Source: Phycisphaerales bacterium (lineage in GTDB: Bacteria > Planctomycetota > Phycisphaerae > Phycisphaerales > SM1A02). Taken from it: 64,000 nucleotides of DNA. The stretch covers positions 186,001 to 250,000 of the forward strand of contig JAQWNP010000006.1 of assembly GCA_029268515.1 (NCBI GenBank), in the 5' to 3' direction. Each line of letters opens with the position of its first letter. Position 1 is the first letter of the stretch. Of the stretch, positions 46,352 through 56,643 are shown piece after piece. The notes beneath the pieces were generated by a model. That model saw only the letters and a list, made by a program, of their open reading frames with translations, was not told where the DNA came from and did no database searches. The translations under genes were made by a program, and so were the position numbers.

Positions 46352-47066
46352 CATTATTCAAGCTAAAGATCTGCATAAGACTTACCAACTGGGACGCGTA
46401 GAAGTTCCCGTCTTACGTGGTGTTTCGCTAGATGTAGAGGCTGGCGAATGGGTCGCCATTCTTGGCGCTTCGGGATCTGGCAAGAGTACGCTGCTTCATC
46501 TGTTGGGCGCACTTGATCATCCAGATTCAAACCAGAGCTCGATTACTTATCAGGGTAAAACACTAAGCTCGCTTCGTTCAAAAGCTCTTAACCGATACCG
46601 GAATAAGTCAGTTGGTTTTGTCTTTCAGTTTTACCATCTATTGCCAGAGCTCACCGTGTTGGAGAACACCATTCTACCTGGCATGGTGGGGCTCAATCAT
46701 GTCTCTTACCTAAAAAATATTGGTGGCCTGCGACGCCGTGGAACTGATTTGCTGGATGCCTTTGGACTGAGCCATCGCCTTTCACATCGACCACGCGAGC
46801 TCTCTGGTGGAGAGCGACAGCGTGTGGCAATTGCAAGAGCGCTTATGAATGACGCTCCGATCCTCCTCGCTGATGAACCAACTGGAAATCTTGATCGTCA
46901 GACCGGTGAAGAAATACTCGAGCTCTTAAAAACACAACACAGAAATGGCTTGACCATTGTGATGGTGACGCACGATCTTATGATCGCCGAGCAAGCCGAT
47001 CGAATTATCCGGCTTGAAGATGGCCTCGTCACTGAAGCGAGCCAAACAGCTGAAATCAGTCATTGA
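46344..47066 (+). CDS. ABC transporter ATP-binding protein, LolD/MacB type
   Basis: A 240-residue ATPase with Walker A GASGSGKSTLLHLLGALD, Q-loop FVFQFYHLLPELTVLENT, signature LSGGERQRVAIARALM, Walker B ILLADEPTGNLD and H-loop MVTHD. Close to LolD/MacB/FtsE ATPases that power FtsX-type permeases. It overlaps the permease gene by 8 bp, so the two should be co-translated. Its end overlaps the convergent minus-strand gene by 11 bp. Confidence 0.93.
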   Translation: MSSIIQAKDLHKTYQLGRVEVPVLRGVSLDVEAGEWVAILGASGSGKSTLLHLLGALDHPDSNQSSITYQGKTLSSLRSKALNRYRNKSVGFVFQFYHLLPELTVLENTILPGMVGLNHVSYLKNIGGLRRRGTDLLDAFGLSHRLSHRPRELSGGERQRVAIARALMNDAPILLADEPTGNLDRQTGEEILELLKTQHRNGLTIVMVTHDLMIAEQADRIIRLEDGLVTEASQTAEISH

Positions 47067-48546
47067 CACGCCAGTATTGGGCGACCAAATTGGCAAGTTG
47101 ATCTGGCGTCATATCCATAGTCTCGGACAGTGCCGTTGCCCATGGAACTCCAAATTTCATGGCTCTTATCCATTTCAGGGTTTGTTCAGGATAGATCCGA
47201 AGCATCGCTAGCATGGTCAAGTAACCAAGTGTGGGCCCAATGTTCTCAGAACCAGGCCATTGCTCACTTGTGTAGGTCATACTAAAAATATGACCCGGAT
47301 TAGCGCCGGATCGAATCGCCCTGACACCTAAATCATGATCTGCAATTTCTATTGGTTCCTGACTGATATCAAGCATCACGAGAGCAGGCCCAACCCCCTC
47401 TTGAACCCATATCGGTAAACGGTCGGGTGAAATATGTCTATGCAAATAACCAAGTGTCAGCTGCTGCCTCAGTATCTCGTTGAATGCCTCTGCAGTTTTT
47501 GTCTTACTCACATGTAGGACTACGATTGGCTCTTTGTAGTGCGTAATCCCAATCACATCTGGACCTGTCATCTGACGAAAAGCATCGACCTCAAGAATTC
47601 GAAAGTCATCTTGTTTTTTAGAAACAATCACCCCAACTGGCCCATAGAAGTGATCACTTCCCTGTAAGTAGCCCTCCTGCGGAATGTACTTGTCCAGTCG
47701 TTGCAGGTGCTTCTTGAGTTCGGTCGAGATCAAGGCGAGCTCATGGTTATCAAGACCACCATGCGCCACTAAAAAATTGTCTTCGTCTTTATACTTCCAT
47801 TTTTCTGGGCGCGGTTCTAATACTGATTCAACAAACTCCTGTACCTCTGCTCGCCGCTCAGCGCGCTGCTCTAATGGTTCTGGTGGCCAAATACCCTCGG
47901 GCCAAGGTCCAACCTCTGGAGAAGTGCGATGCACATCATGAGCCGACCGAGTCTTTTCGGCTTCGGTCTCAGTTGCAAGTTGTTGAGCGACTTCTCTTTT
48001 GATCACCGCGATTCGATCCCCCATGGCCGGATCTATTGCGATCGCTCGGCGAAAGGCTTGTCCTGAATGCTTTTGAGCAAAGAGGTCATCAGGCGCCTGA
48101 AGCAAGATATGACCAAGATCTAGCCAAGTTTGAGCCTGCTTGGGACCCATTAATCGAGGATAAAGCCGCCAGACATCCTTGGGATCAATGATCAGCCAGG
48201 AGATTTCGCCCCCCGGCCCCACCAGCCCATTCCTATCCCAGCCAGTCGCAGTGATAGTCATCTGCTGGACACCTTCGGGCTGGATGATCATGAAAGTCAT
48301 CCGAGCGTTCTGCCCTGTGACCGCCTGCCCATCGACCGGGATTTCATCTCCTTGGGCAGCCGAATCTGGCTCTGGCGCCTCCTGAATGGCGTTTTCGACC
48401 CTCTCATCAGCATTTTCTGCCCCTAGAGTGGCTTGATCAGGCAGTATGAGAGCCGATTCCTGCTGCGACACCGATAGCGCAAAATTGGGTGCTAGGCAAG
48501 TACCAAGAACGCCTAGCAAAAGCATACGTATATAGGGGTGCGCCAT
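47056..48546 (-). CDS. Secreted protein with degenerate peptidase-MA-like domain
   Basis: A 496-residue protein with a signal peptide (MAHPYIRMLLLGVLGTCLAPNFALS). The middle carries a tetratricopeptide-like piece (DLGHILLQAPDDLFAQKHSGQAFRRAI). The last 250 residues resemble gluzincin peptidase-MA proteins: LDKYIPQEGYLQGSDHFYGPVGVIV, then a helix where HExxH is expected but reads RQQLTLGYLHRH (near residue 358), then LPIWVQEGVGPALV, the usual P-W-x-x-EG segment. Both zinc His and the catalytic Glu appear lost. It is probably a non-enzymatic envelope protein. The ATG at 48546 is preferred over a 52-codon extension into the clpC promoter. Confidence 0.65.
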   Translation of the reverse strand: MAHPYIRMLLLGVLGTCLAPNFALSVSQQESALILPDQATLGAENADERVENAIQEAPEPDSAAQGDEIPVDGQAVTGQNARMTFMIIQPEGVQQMTITATGWDRNGLVGPGGEISWLIIDPKDVWRLYPRLMGPKQAQTWLDLGHILLQAPDDLFAQKHSGQAFRRAIAIDPAMGDRIAVIKREVAQQLATETEAEKTRSAHDVHRTSPEVGPWPEGIWPPEPLEQRAERRAEVQEFVESVLEPRPEKWKYKDEDNFLVAHGGLDNHELALISTELKKHLQRLDKYIPQEGYLQGSDHFYGPVGVIVSKKQDDFRILEVDAFRQMTGPDVIGITHYKEPIVVLHVSKTKTAEAFNEILRQQLTLGYLHRHISPDRLPIWVQEGVGPALVMLDISQEPIEIADHDLGVRAIRSGANPGHIFSMTYTSEQWPGSENIGPTLGYLTMLAMLRIYPEQTLKWIRAMKFGVPWATALSETMDMTPDQLANLVAQYWRVND

Positions 48547-48705
48547 TGTTCTGGTCCAGCTCCAAGGATTAGCTGATTTAGCGGACTGTTCGTGCCGAAG
48601 TACAATGGTACGACGGCTGGTCTCAGGAGACCATCTAGAAATATGAATCCAGGGCGAGGTCGGCCGCTCAGATGAGCACCCTCGTAAGAATCGGGAGATC
48701 AAGTA

Positions 48706-51249
48706 ATGTTCGAACGCCTAACAGACCGAGCTCGCAAAGTGATGGCGCTAGCCAATCAAGAAGCCCAGCGTTTTAACCACGAATACATCGGTACCGAACA
48801 TATCCTTCTTGGCCTTGTCAAAGAAGGGTCTGGTGTTGGTGCTAATGTTCTTAAGAACCTAGGTATTGATTTACGTAAAGTGCGCCTTGAGGTTGAGAAG
48901 CTCGTTAAGTCTGGACCTGACATGGTCACAATGGGCAAGTTGCCACAAACACCACGATCTAAAAAGGTCATCGAGTACGCAATTGAAGAAGCACGTAGCT
49001 TGAATCACAACTACGTTGGCACTGAGCACTTGTTGCTTGGACTGTTGCGGGAACATGATGGTGTTGCAGCACAAGTATTGATGAACTTAGGCCTCAAGCT
49101 CGAAGAGGTTCGCGAGGAAGTTCTTAATCTGCTTGGTGCTGGCGTGGATGCTGATGAATCTGACACAATGGAGGATGGCCCAACTGCTGAGTTAGGCGGC
49201 GCCCCCCCTGCAGCTCGTCGTGGAAAAAGTAAAACACCCGCGCTAGATAGCTTTGGACGAGATCTAACTGAGCTCGCAAAGAATTCTGAACTTGATCCAG
49301 TCATCGGACGCAGCGAGGAAATTGAACGCTTGGTACAGGTGCTTTGCCGTCGAACAAAGAACAACCCCGTTCTTCTTGGTGAAGCAGGCGTAGGCAAGAC
49401 TGCGATTGTGGAAGGTTTAGCACAACAGATCATTGCTACCGATGTGCCTGACATCCTCCATGATCAACGTGTCGTCGTACTTGACCTGGCCATGATGGTT
49501 GCAGGCACTAAATATCGAGGCCAGTTTGAAGAACGCATCAAAGCGGTCATGAATGAGGTACGCCGTGCGAAGAATGTCATTCTTTTCATTGACGAATTAC
49601 ACACGCTGGTTGGCGCAGGTGGTGCCGAAGGTGCTATTGATGCGTCCAACGTATTGAAGCCCGCCCTCTCTCGTGGCGAAATTCAGTGTATTGGAGCCAC
49701 GACATTTGACGAGTACCGCAAATACATCGAAAAAGACGCTGCACTCGAACGCAGGTTCCAGTCTATCCCTGTTGAGCCACCATCCCAAGAACAAACATTT
49801 GAGATCCTCAAAGGACTCCGTCAACGCTACGCTGACCATCACCGAGTGACTATCACTGATGATGCGTTGAGTGCGGCAGTCGAACTTTCGGGACGTTATA
49901 TACCGGCCCGTGTACAACCAGATAAGTCTATTGATGTCATCGACGAGGCCGGTGCTCGCGTGCGTCTGAAATCAATGACCAAACCACCAAACCTTGCTGA
50001 ACTTGAGGAGCGCATTGAAATGCTCGCCATCCAAAAGGATGAAGCGGTCAAGGGTGCCGACTATGAAAAGGCGGCTGATCTGCGCGATCAAGCAGAGAAA
50101 CTCCGTGCTGAGAAAGAGCAACTTCAGAAGGATTGGCGTGAGCAAATGAGCGAAGTCGGCGGAGTAGTCGATGAAGAGGTCATCGCGGAAGTGGTCAGCA
50201 AGATGACAGGTGTACCGCTCACACGGCTTGAGGAAGCAGAATCTGAACGACTATTACAAATTGAAGATGAACTACACAAGACCGTTGTCAGTCAACATGA
50301 AGCTGTTAAGTCTGTATCCAAGGCCATTCGAAAAGCTCGCTCGGGCTTGAAGGATCCGAATCGGCCAATGGGCTCATTCATCTTCATCGGCCCTTCGGGT
50401 GTTGGTAAGACATTGCTTGCCAAAGCCCTCGCCGAGTTCATGTTCGGCAATCAGGATGCCTTGATCTACCTAGACATGTCTGAGTTCATGGAGAAGCACA
50501 ATGTCTCCCGCCTTATTGGGGCGCCTCCCGGCTACGTCGGTTATGAGGAAGGTGGCCAGTTAACCGAGAAGATCCGTCGCCGGCCTTACGCTGTCGTACT
50601 GCTTGATGAAGTTGAGAAAGCACATCCCGATGTCTTCAATATGCTTCTACAGATCATGGAAGAAGGAAGATTGACTGATTCGTTCGGACGGCATGTTGAC
50701 TTCAAAAATGTCGTACTCATCATGACATCAAATATCGGTGCTGACATCATCAAAGGTGGGCAGTCATTTGGCTTCGGCAAACGTGATGAAGTACGCAATT
50801 ACGAGGACATCAAAACTGCTTTGATGGGCGAGGTCGAGAAGTTCTTCCGACCAGAGTTTCTCAACCGCCTTGACGACACTATTGTCTTCCGCCCGCTTGT
50901 GAAGGATGACCTCATTCACATCATTGATATTGAGCTAGAAAAGGTCCGTGAGCGACTTGCTGTAAAGGATATGGCTCTCGAGCTTGATCAGCCTGCGAAG
51001 GATTTCCTGATTGACAAGGGATTTAATCCTGACTTTGGCGCCCGCCCACTACGTCGAGCAATCAGTTCCTACATTGAAGACTCACTAGCCGAAGGCTTAC
51101 TTGCCGGAGAATTTAAGGGCGGTGAGATCATTGTTGTGACTCATAAGGAAGGCAACGATCATCTCTACCTCACCAACAAGCCAAAGCCTGCCCAGTCAGA
51201 AGATCCAGAGGAATCTGCGGCAACAGAAACGACGGCTCCGTCAGCATAG
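48706..51249 (+). CDS. clpC: ATP-dependent Clp protease ATP-binding subunit ClpC
   Basis: An 847-residue AAA+ unfoldase feeding ClpP. It begins [37 protein letters not shown] with two Clp N repeats, has AAA1 ([15 protein letters not shown], then [14 protein letters not shown]), a ClpC middle domain with a UVR-like motif ([22 protein letters not shown]), AAA2 ([20 protein letters not shown]) and the [14 protein letters not shown] pore loop region. The ClpP-binding loop and the sensor residues appear intact. GGGAG lies 9 nt before the ATG. No mcsA, mcsB or ctsR gene is adjacent. The ~160 bp upstream gap is shared with the divergent gene. Confidence 0.95.
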   Translation: MFERLTDRARKVMALANQEAQRFNHEYIGTEHILLGLVKEGSGVGANVLKNLGIDLRKVRLEVEKLVKSGPDMVTMGKLPQTPRSKKVIEYAIEEARSLNHNYVGTEHLLLGLLREHDGVAAQVLMNLGLKLEEVREEVLNLLGAGVDADESDTMEDGPTAELGGAPPAARRGKSKTPALDSFGRDLTELAKNSELDPVIGRSEEIERLVQVLCRRTKNNPVLLGEAGVGKTAIVEGLAQQIIATDVPDILHDQRVVVLDLAMMVAGTKYRGQFEERIKAVMNEVRRAKNVILFIDELHTLVGAGGAEGAIDASNVLKPALSRGEIQCIGATTFDEYRKYIEKDAALERRFQSIPVEPPSQEQTFEILKGLRQRYADHHRVTITDDALSAAVELSGRYIPARVQPDKSIDVIDEAGARVRLKSMTKPPNLAELEERIEMLAIQKDEAVKGADYEKAADLRDQAEKLRAEKEQLQKDWREQMSEVGGVVDEEVIAEVVSKMTGVPLTRLEEAESERLLQIEDELHKTVVSQHEAVKSVSKAIRKARSGLKDPNRPMGSFIFIGPSGVGKTLLAKALAEFMFGNQDALIYLDMSEFMEKHNVSRLIGAPPGYVGYEEGGQLTEKIRRRPYAVVLLDEVEKAHPDVFNMLLQIMEEGRLTDSFGRHVDFKNVVLIMTSNIGADIIKGGQSFGFGKRDEVRNYEDIKTALMGEVEKFFRPEFLNRLDDTIVFRPLVKDDLIHIIDIELEKVRERLAVKDMALELDQPAKDFLIDKGFNPDFGARPLRRAISSYIEDSLAEGLLAGEFKGGEIIVVTHKEGNDHLYLTNKPKPAQSEDPEESAATETTAPSA

Positions 51250-51281
51250 ATTCTCAGATCTCAATCATGGTCGTAGGTGAC

Positions 51282-51896
51282 TTACTGAATTCGGATCAAC
51301 ATGAAGTTACCTTGCTCTTCTTGGACCATGTCGATCCTGGTATAGCGGTATTCTCCAGCAACAGATGGTCTTAGCTCGATGCGCAAGATTCCATTAGGTG
51401 CTTTTCTCATTCTCGCATCGTTGGTTCGGAGCCCTCGTTGTATACGGGTGAGCGTTCGGCCAAGATCAACCCGGCGCTCTTCCATAACCGCTGCAAAGAC
51501 CTCAACACCTTGGTCTTTTTCTTTATAAAGATCCAGTGTTGACTGCGCAATGAGTTGATCCCATATCAACTGATATTCACGTGTTCGTAGACAATTCATA
51601 AGGTTATGAAGAAGGTCGACGGGCTTTGGGCTACTAAGCTCAACAGTGCCATCCTCATTTTGAGCTCGCAGGTGAGTCTTTGCCACACTTCCCTTAAAAG
51701 TTGGCCCCTTTCGGGCTTGATTTGGCGCCTCAGCAAAACGAAGAACCGTGCCATCTTCAAGATGGACATCCTCCCGAAGACCGGCGCCGAGTGACGTTTC
51801 AATTGATGACTGCGGCCGATACTCAACGCGATGAGGCGTACACGCCGTCAACAAGGTCAGTAGCCCAATTGTCTGAAACATACGAGCCATTATCAT
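51282..51896 (-). CDS. Lipoprotein of unknown function
   Basis: A 204-residue protein with a lipoprotein signal (FQTIGLLTLLTACTPHRVEY). The mature part is polar: HLEDGTVLRFAEAPNQARKG, LLHNLMNCLRTREYQLIWDQLIAQSTLDLY, and a C-terminal GILRIELRPSVAGEYRYTRIDMVQEE. The middle helix and terminal strands suggest a NTF2-like fold, but this is not secure. It overlaps the upstream propeller gene by 4 bp (ATGA) and should be co-expressed with it. It is convergent with clpC. Confidence 0.65.
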   Translation of the reverse strand: MIMARMFQTIGLLTLLTACTPHRVEYRPQSSIETSLGAGLREDVHLEDGTVLRFAEAPNQARKGPTFKGSVAKTHLRAQNEDGTVELSSPKPVDLLHNLMNCLRTREYQLIWDQLIAQSTLDLYKEKDQGVEVFAAVMEERRVDLGRTLTRIQRGLRTNDARMRKAPNGILRIELRPSVAGEYRYTRIDMVQEEQGNFMLIRIQ

Positions 51897-53104
51897 GGTG
51901 AGCCAATCGCATCCAATTCACCTGAGAAGTCCGCGATCCAAACTTGACTAGAACCATCATCGCCACGTTGACTCGTCCACATCAGGTGCTTCCCATCTGG
52001 GCTGAACACTGGTAATCCATCAAAACCTTCGGCATCGGTCACCCTTCTTCCGTTGGTGCCATAACGCAAGGTGCCATGGGAACCTGATTGGGTCCCTGGA
52101 TCTGCATCAATAATAAAGACCTCATAATTGTGGTGACCGATGGCACTCGTGGCATAGACGAGATGTCGACCGTCTGGATGCCAATACGGCGCCCAATTAA
52201 CAAAGGCGTTATTGGTGACCTGATGCTCTCGTTCGATGCCAACGACCTCACCCTGATCATTAAAGACGAGATCAGCCACAAATATTTGTAGATGGTTGTC
52301 TCCACGACGATCTGATCGATAACAGATACGTTTTCCATCTGGCGAAAAGAATGGACCACCGTCATAGCCATCGCTCTGCACGACTCGAGTGATGCGATCA
52401 GTATGAAGATCCTTGATGTATAGATCTCCCGCACCAGACTCCATTGAGCAAAACACCATGTGTCTTCCATCGGGGCTCAGTGCCCCCTCTGCAATGTACG
52501 CGTCTGGATTTTCAACAACGACCTCGGGTTCCCCTATTGCTGATCCTTCTGGCGTCACATCGCACCGGACAATGTTCATCTCAACAGGAAACTGCCAACG
52601 GTATCGGCCACGATCACGCTGATAACCGGGCGAATCTGGCGCACTTGGTGCCACCATGGTGGTCGCAAAGTAGATCCGTTTTGAATCGTTGGGATCAAAC
52701 CAGCCGCAGGTACTTGCGCTACCAGGCGCGCTTATTTCTCTAATGTCTTTTAGTCCGGTGTACTTGCCCGCCTCATTTTGAGCAAGTGTCCCGATAAACA
52801 TCGCATAATGAGGATTCGGTGCTTGGCCTTCTTCTGGGTGTTCTATTGCCTGAAAAATGATCTCTTCGCTATGGGGAGAAAAGTATGCTTCGCCAGCCTT
52901 AATGAAACGATTTGAAAGCGTTAGTTGCACTGGCTCGGTTAACATCTCACTACTTTTTGAAGCGGAGGGGTCTACTCCAGATTGTAGGGTTGTCGATGCA
53001 AACGCCTGTGGTACCACAAGAGAGAAGATTGTCATCAAACATACGGCCCCCCAAGGACGAGAACCGGTGCAGACTTGTCTGACTTTAAGTATTCGTAAGA
53101 TCAC
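51893..53104 (-). CDS. Secreted TolB-like beta-propeller protein
   Basis: A 403-residue protein with a Sec signal (GAVCLMTIFSLVVPQAFAS) and several PD40-like blades: YFSPHSEEIIFQAI, EGALSPDGRHMVFCSMESGAGDLYIKDL, GGPFFSPDGKRICYRSDRRGDNHLQIFV, APYWHPDGRHLVYATSAIGHHNYEVFII and GLPVFSPDGKHLMWTSQRGDDGSSQVWI. No lipobox is present, unlike the copy at 14.8 kb. The propeller probably binds periplasmic partners. It lies 86 bp downstream of shc on the same strand and is coupled to the lipoprotein gene. Its frame gives a full five- or six-bladed ring. Confidence 0.85.
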   Translation of the reverse strand: MILRILKVRQVCTGSRPWGAVCLMTIFSLVVPQAFASTTLQSGVDPSASKSSEMLTEPVQLTLSNRFIKAGEAYFSPHSEEIIFQAIEHPEEGQAPNPHYAMFIGTLAQNEAGKYTGLKDIREISAPGSASTCGWFDPNDSKRIYFATTMVAPSAPDSPGYQRDRGRYRWQFPVEMNIVRCDVTPEGSAIGEPEVVVENPDAYIAEGALSPDGRHMVFCSMESGAGDLYIKDLHTDRITRVVQSDGYDGGPFFSPDGKRICYRSDRRGDNHLQIFVADLVFNDQGEVVGIEREHQVTNNAFVNWAPYWHPDGRHLVYATSAIGHHNYEVFIIDADPGTQSGSHGTLRYGTNGRRVTDAEGFDGLPVFSPDGKHLMWTSQRGDDGSSQVWIADFSGELDAIGSP

Positions 53105-53190
53105 GACAAAAAATCCCTTTCATGTTCTGCTAGTAACAATGAACACAACATCTTATCCGGGGAAACGCCAGAGGCGTCCAGGAGGTATGT

Positions 53191-55227
53191 TTAGGTCGTT
53201 TGCTGCAGCTTGGGGAGGACCTTGGCTGGCTTAGAATTCGTTCCCAAGTGCTCATGTGAGCTGATGTAACGAGCGAGCGCCATCAGAGGGAAGTACAGCC
53301 TGTAAAGGTGGTATCGCAAGTAAAATACACGCGGAAAACCCGTACCCGTGAACTCTGACTCATGCCAGGAACCAGCTGGATCACCATCTGGATTTGAGGC
53401 CTTATCGGCCGCCTGTGCCTCACTGAGCTGATGATCAACCAACCACTTAATGGCCTTCTTGACCGCGGGGTCACGGTGTCCATAAATCTCTAACAGCACC
53501 ATGGTGGCCCAAGCTGTCTGCGACGCTGTTGATGGACCTTGGCCTTTTAGCTCCGGCTGTTCATAAGAATCGGCGCTTTCACCGAACGAACCATCCTCTT
53601 TCTGAATTGATCGCATCCATTGGCCTGCACGCTGCACCCATTGTTCATTTACATCAACCCCACAGCGCAACGGTCCAATGACAGCCTGCCATGTGCCATA
53701 AATATAATTAACACCCCATCGCCCAAACCAGCATCCGTCTGCGTGTTGATGTTGTTTGATATATGAAATAGCGCGCTGAACACACAAGTCTGCTTGCGTG
53801 AAGCCATGCCAAGATAAACACTCCAGTACACGACCTGTGATGTCAGCGCAGGATGGATCTTGCATGGCATTGTGATCTGCAAAGGGAACGTATTCAAGAA
53901 TCTGCCGATGAACCGTCTTATCAAAGGCTGCCCAGCCACCATCGCTATTTTGCATCGCCAACGTCCACTGAACTCCACGCTCAGCAGCCGCAGTGTTGTG
54001 CTCACCACCAGCTCGCTGCAAAGCCATCGCTACCATCGCAGTATCATCGACATCGGGATACCAAGCGTTCTGGTATTCAAACGCCCAACCACCACAAGAA
54101 ACCGGGCGGTCTAAGTTTTTCGCCCAGTCACCAATGTGATGAACTTGATGCTCCCGTAGCCATCTCGTGGCGTTGGCTACCACTGGGTCGTCCTCGCACC
54201 GCCCCGAATCTGTCAACGCATACAACGCGATACCGGTATCCCAAACTGGGCTAAAACAGGGCTGGATACGAATCTGCCCCTTATCATCAGTCAGAAAGAA
54301 CTTGTCGAGCTCGCGCTCGGCCCGATTGATGACTGGATGTTTCCTTGAGTAACCCAACGCTGAAAGGGCGATCTGCAGATAGACCATGGGAGGAAATATA
54401 GCCCCCAAACCCTCAGTTGCAGCCTCGCCATCCTGACCAGCACGCGACAAGAGCCACTGCTCTGCTTTACGAATACAGCGATGACGCCATGGAGAGCCGC
54501 CAAGGCGATGTGTTCGCTTGAGAATACCGTCAACGACACGGAAAAAGCCCCGCCACGCACGTGGCACTTCACTGCGACCAGATAGTCGATGCCGCTCACG
54601 CTCGTCGATATACAGCTCATCGATACCACGCTCTTTCGGCAGTGACCGTTGAGGCCGAAGCGTCACCACAAGTGAAAGTGGAACGATCATTGTTCTGGTC
54701 CAGGCACTGACCTTATTGAGGTGAAAATAACACCAACGTGGCAAGAGCATAATTTCCGGCGGAATCGCTGGAATTGCATTCCATGAGACCTGCCCAAGAC
54801 ACGCCAAATAGAAGTTCGTAAAAGTATTACAACACTCCGCCCCACCACTATCAAGAATTACTTTTTTGGCCTTTGCCATATGTGCTGCGTCTGGATGATC
54901 TCCCATCAACTTCAGTGCAAAGTAGGCCTTCACAGTGGCGCTAATATCAACACCAGCCCCTGGATACTGACCCCAACTGCCATCTTCACGTTGCTGACTA
55001 CGCAGATACGCTGCGATGTTCTTCAAAGTTGAAGCATCTGAACCATCAACAAGCGGCTCTGATTCCTGCCCCAGGATGAACTTCATCAACAGATATTCGC
55101 TCTCCAAAATAGAGTCGCCTTGCAACTCAGCGCACCAATGGCCGTCCTGATTTTGCAACTGCTGTAGAGCATCAACAGCGTGGTCCATAGCGACCTGAAT
55201 ATGTTGTAGATCCATCTCGTAAGACAT
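53191..55227 (-). CDS. shc: Squalene-hopene cyclase
   Basis: Cyclises squalene to hopene and hopanol in the membrane. The 678-residue protein has repeated QW motifs (QNQDGHWCAELQGD, QREDGSWGQYPGAG, QNSDGGWAAFDKT, QHADGCWFGRWGVNYIYGTW) and the catalytic DVDDTAMVAMAL near residue 390 (the DxDD acid), plus WKSEF-type stretch replaced here by WHESEFTGTGFPRVFYLRYHLYRLYFPLMALARY at the C-terminus. Length is that of bacterial SHC. No squalene synthesis genes (hpnCDE) are in the window. It is divergent from the FIST gene; hpnH is far upstream. Confidence 0.96.
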   Translation of the reverse strand: MSYEMDLQHIQVAMDHAVDALQQLQNQDGHWCAELQGDSILESEYLLMKFILGQESEPLVDGSDASTLKNIAAYLRSQQREDGSWGQYPGAGVDISATVKAYFALKLMGDHPDAAHMAKAKKVILDSGGAECCNTFTNFYLACLGQVSWNAIPAIPPEIMLLPRWCYFHLNKVSAWTRTMIVPLSLVVTLRPQRSLPKERGIDELYIDERERHRLSGRSEVPRAWRGFFRVVDGILKRTHRLGGSPWRHRCIRKAEQWLLSRAGQDGEAATEGLGAIFPPMVYLQIALSALGYSRKHPVINRAERELDKFFLTDDKGQIRIQPCFSPVWDTGIALYALTDSGRCEDDPVVANATRWLREHQVHHIGDWAKNLDRPVSCGGWAFEYQNAWYPDVDDTAMVAMALQRAGGEHNTAAAERGVQWTLAMQNSDGGWAAFDKTVHRQILEYVPFADHNAMQDPSCADITGRVLECLSWHGFTQADLCVQRAISYIKQHQHADGCWFGRWGVNYIYGTWQAVIGPLRCGVDVNEQWVQRAGQWMRSIQKEDGSFGESADSYEQPELKGQGPSTASQTAWATMVLLEIYGHRDPAVKKAIKWLVDHQLSEAQAADKASNPDGDPAGSWHESEFTGTGFPRVFYLRYHLYRLYFPLMALARYISSHEHLGTNSKPAKVLPKLQQTT

Positions 55228-55393
55228 GAACTAATGGAGCCCCTCCGGTACTAAAGTGTCCATTCTACACCGTCGGACAGGTGTGTCGATGATTGTTCTG
55301 TCACTTCTGAGTTCAATGCCAACAGAGACTGTTTTAAACTCAAGTTTGTCCTGAACTCCCCTCATGAGCTCAGACGGTGTAGGATTCAGAGTC

Positions 55394-56608
55394 ATGTCAT
55401 CAACTTCACCGACCCAACCTATTCTCGCCGCTGCGGCTGCCGTCAGTGGGCATCTCGACACCCGAACTTCCGCCACAGAGGTCGCCCATAAACTCCATGA
55501 TGCGCTAGGAGGCAAGGTTGATCTCGTGATTTCTTTCGCCAGCTTTCACCATCGAGCTGCCCTGCAAGAAGGTGGTGAACTTCTGAGAACCACGCTCAAT
55601 CCAGACGTCAACGTCGCGGTCACAACCGAAGGGGTTGTCGGCTGCGGTACCGAACTCGAGGGGCTCGCAGGCTGGAGCACACTTGCACTTCAACTCCCTG
55701 GCGTTGATCTTCAGCCCTGGCGTATCGAGCTTGATCAATCAATGCCTGAAGATCTGAACGAGGTCAGCGAGTTGATCGGCTATGGGCCGGATTACCGCTC
55801 TACGATTCTTCTTGCAGATCCGTTTACCACACAGGTACCAAAAATACTTGGCGCGATGAGTGCATGTGCTCCGTCAGGACGTCCAATGCCGGTGGTTGGT
55901 GGTCTCATCTCTGGTGCCAGTCAAGCAGGGCACAACGTCTTATTGCTCAATGACCAATTGACTAACACCGGAGCTGTGGGCATCTCACTCTCTGGTGATA
56001 TCGAAGTCGATTGCCTGGTCAGCCACGGCGCACGGCCTATTGGTGAGCCACTGGTGATCACAAAGGCCAATCAAAATATGATCCTAGAGCTTGGAGGCAA
56101 GAAGGCCACGGAGGTACTCCAGAGACTTCCTCAATCCATCGCGCCTTCAGATCATGAGCTTCTGAAAAATGGCGTGCTGATAGGAATTGCTATTAGTGAG
56201 TACAAAGAACATTTAGGCCGTGGCGATTTCATGGTCCGTAATGTACTTGGTGTGCAAAATGAAACAGGCGCTGTCGTCATTGGCGAAGTTCCTCGTGTTG
56301 GTCAAACCGTACAGTTCATGGTGCGCGATTCAAACACTGCCACAGAAGACCTTCAGCTACTACTGGATAGTCAGGTCTTAAAGTCAGACCCACTTGCCGC
56401 TTTATTGTTCACTTGCAACGGCCGTGGCAGACGCTTGTTCGAGGAGGAAAACCACGACATTTCCATCATCGATGAGCGACTCGGCAAACGACCAGTCACT
56501 GGATTTTTTGCCAGCGGTGAGATCGGCCCCGTCGCGGGGCGACCATTCCTTCATGGTCATGCTGCAACGCTGGCTATTCTCCGCCCACTGCAAGATGAGC
56601 CTGAGTAA
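55394..56608 (+). CDS. FIST-domain sensory protein
   Basis: A 404-residue protein with the FIST N-terminal pattern (LVISFASFHHRAALQEGGELLRTTLNPDVNVAVTTEGVVGCGTELEG, GRPMPVVGGLISGAS) and FIST C-terminal pattern (SHGARPIGEPLVITKAN, FMVRDSNTATEDLQLLLD, LLFTCNGRGRRLF, GFFASGEIGPVAGRPFLHGHAATLAIL). FIST domains are thought to bind small ligands such as amino acids and are often joined to signalling domains; here it stands alone. The ATG at 55394 has AGGA 9 nt before it, so the upstream ATG at 55364 is less likely. It is convergent with the transaminase. Confidence 0.9.
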   Translation: MSSTSPTQPILAAAAAVSGHLDTRTSATEVAHKLHDALGGKVDLVISFASFHHRAALQEGGELLRTTLNPDVNVAVTTEGVVGCGTELEGLAGWSTLALQLPGVDLQPWRIELDQSMPEDLNEVSELIGYGPDYRSTILLADPFTTQVPKILGAMSACAPSGRPMPVVGGLISGASQAGHNVLLLNDQLTNTGAVGISLSGDIEVDCLVSHGARPIGEPLVITKANQNMILELGGKKATEVLQRLPQSIAPSDHELLKNGVLIGIAISEYKEHLGRGDFMVRNVLGVQNETGAVVIGEVPRVGQTVQFMVRDSNTATEDLQLLLDSQVLKSDPLAALLFTCNGRGRRLFEEENHDISIIDERLGKRPVTGFFASGEIGPVAGRPFLHGHAATLAILRPLQDEPE

Positions 56609-56643
56609 ATAGAGCCGCCACTCATGACACGAGCGGCAAGTGT

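Noticed and set aside
48547-48702. N-terminal extension of the peptidase-like gene into the clpC promoter region
   Set aside because: The extra 52 codons lack coding character and would precede the signal peptide; the ATG at 48546 gives a proper signal sequence.
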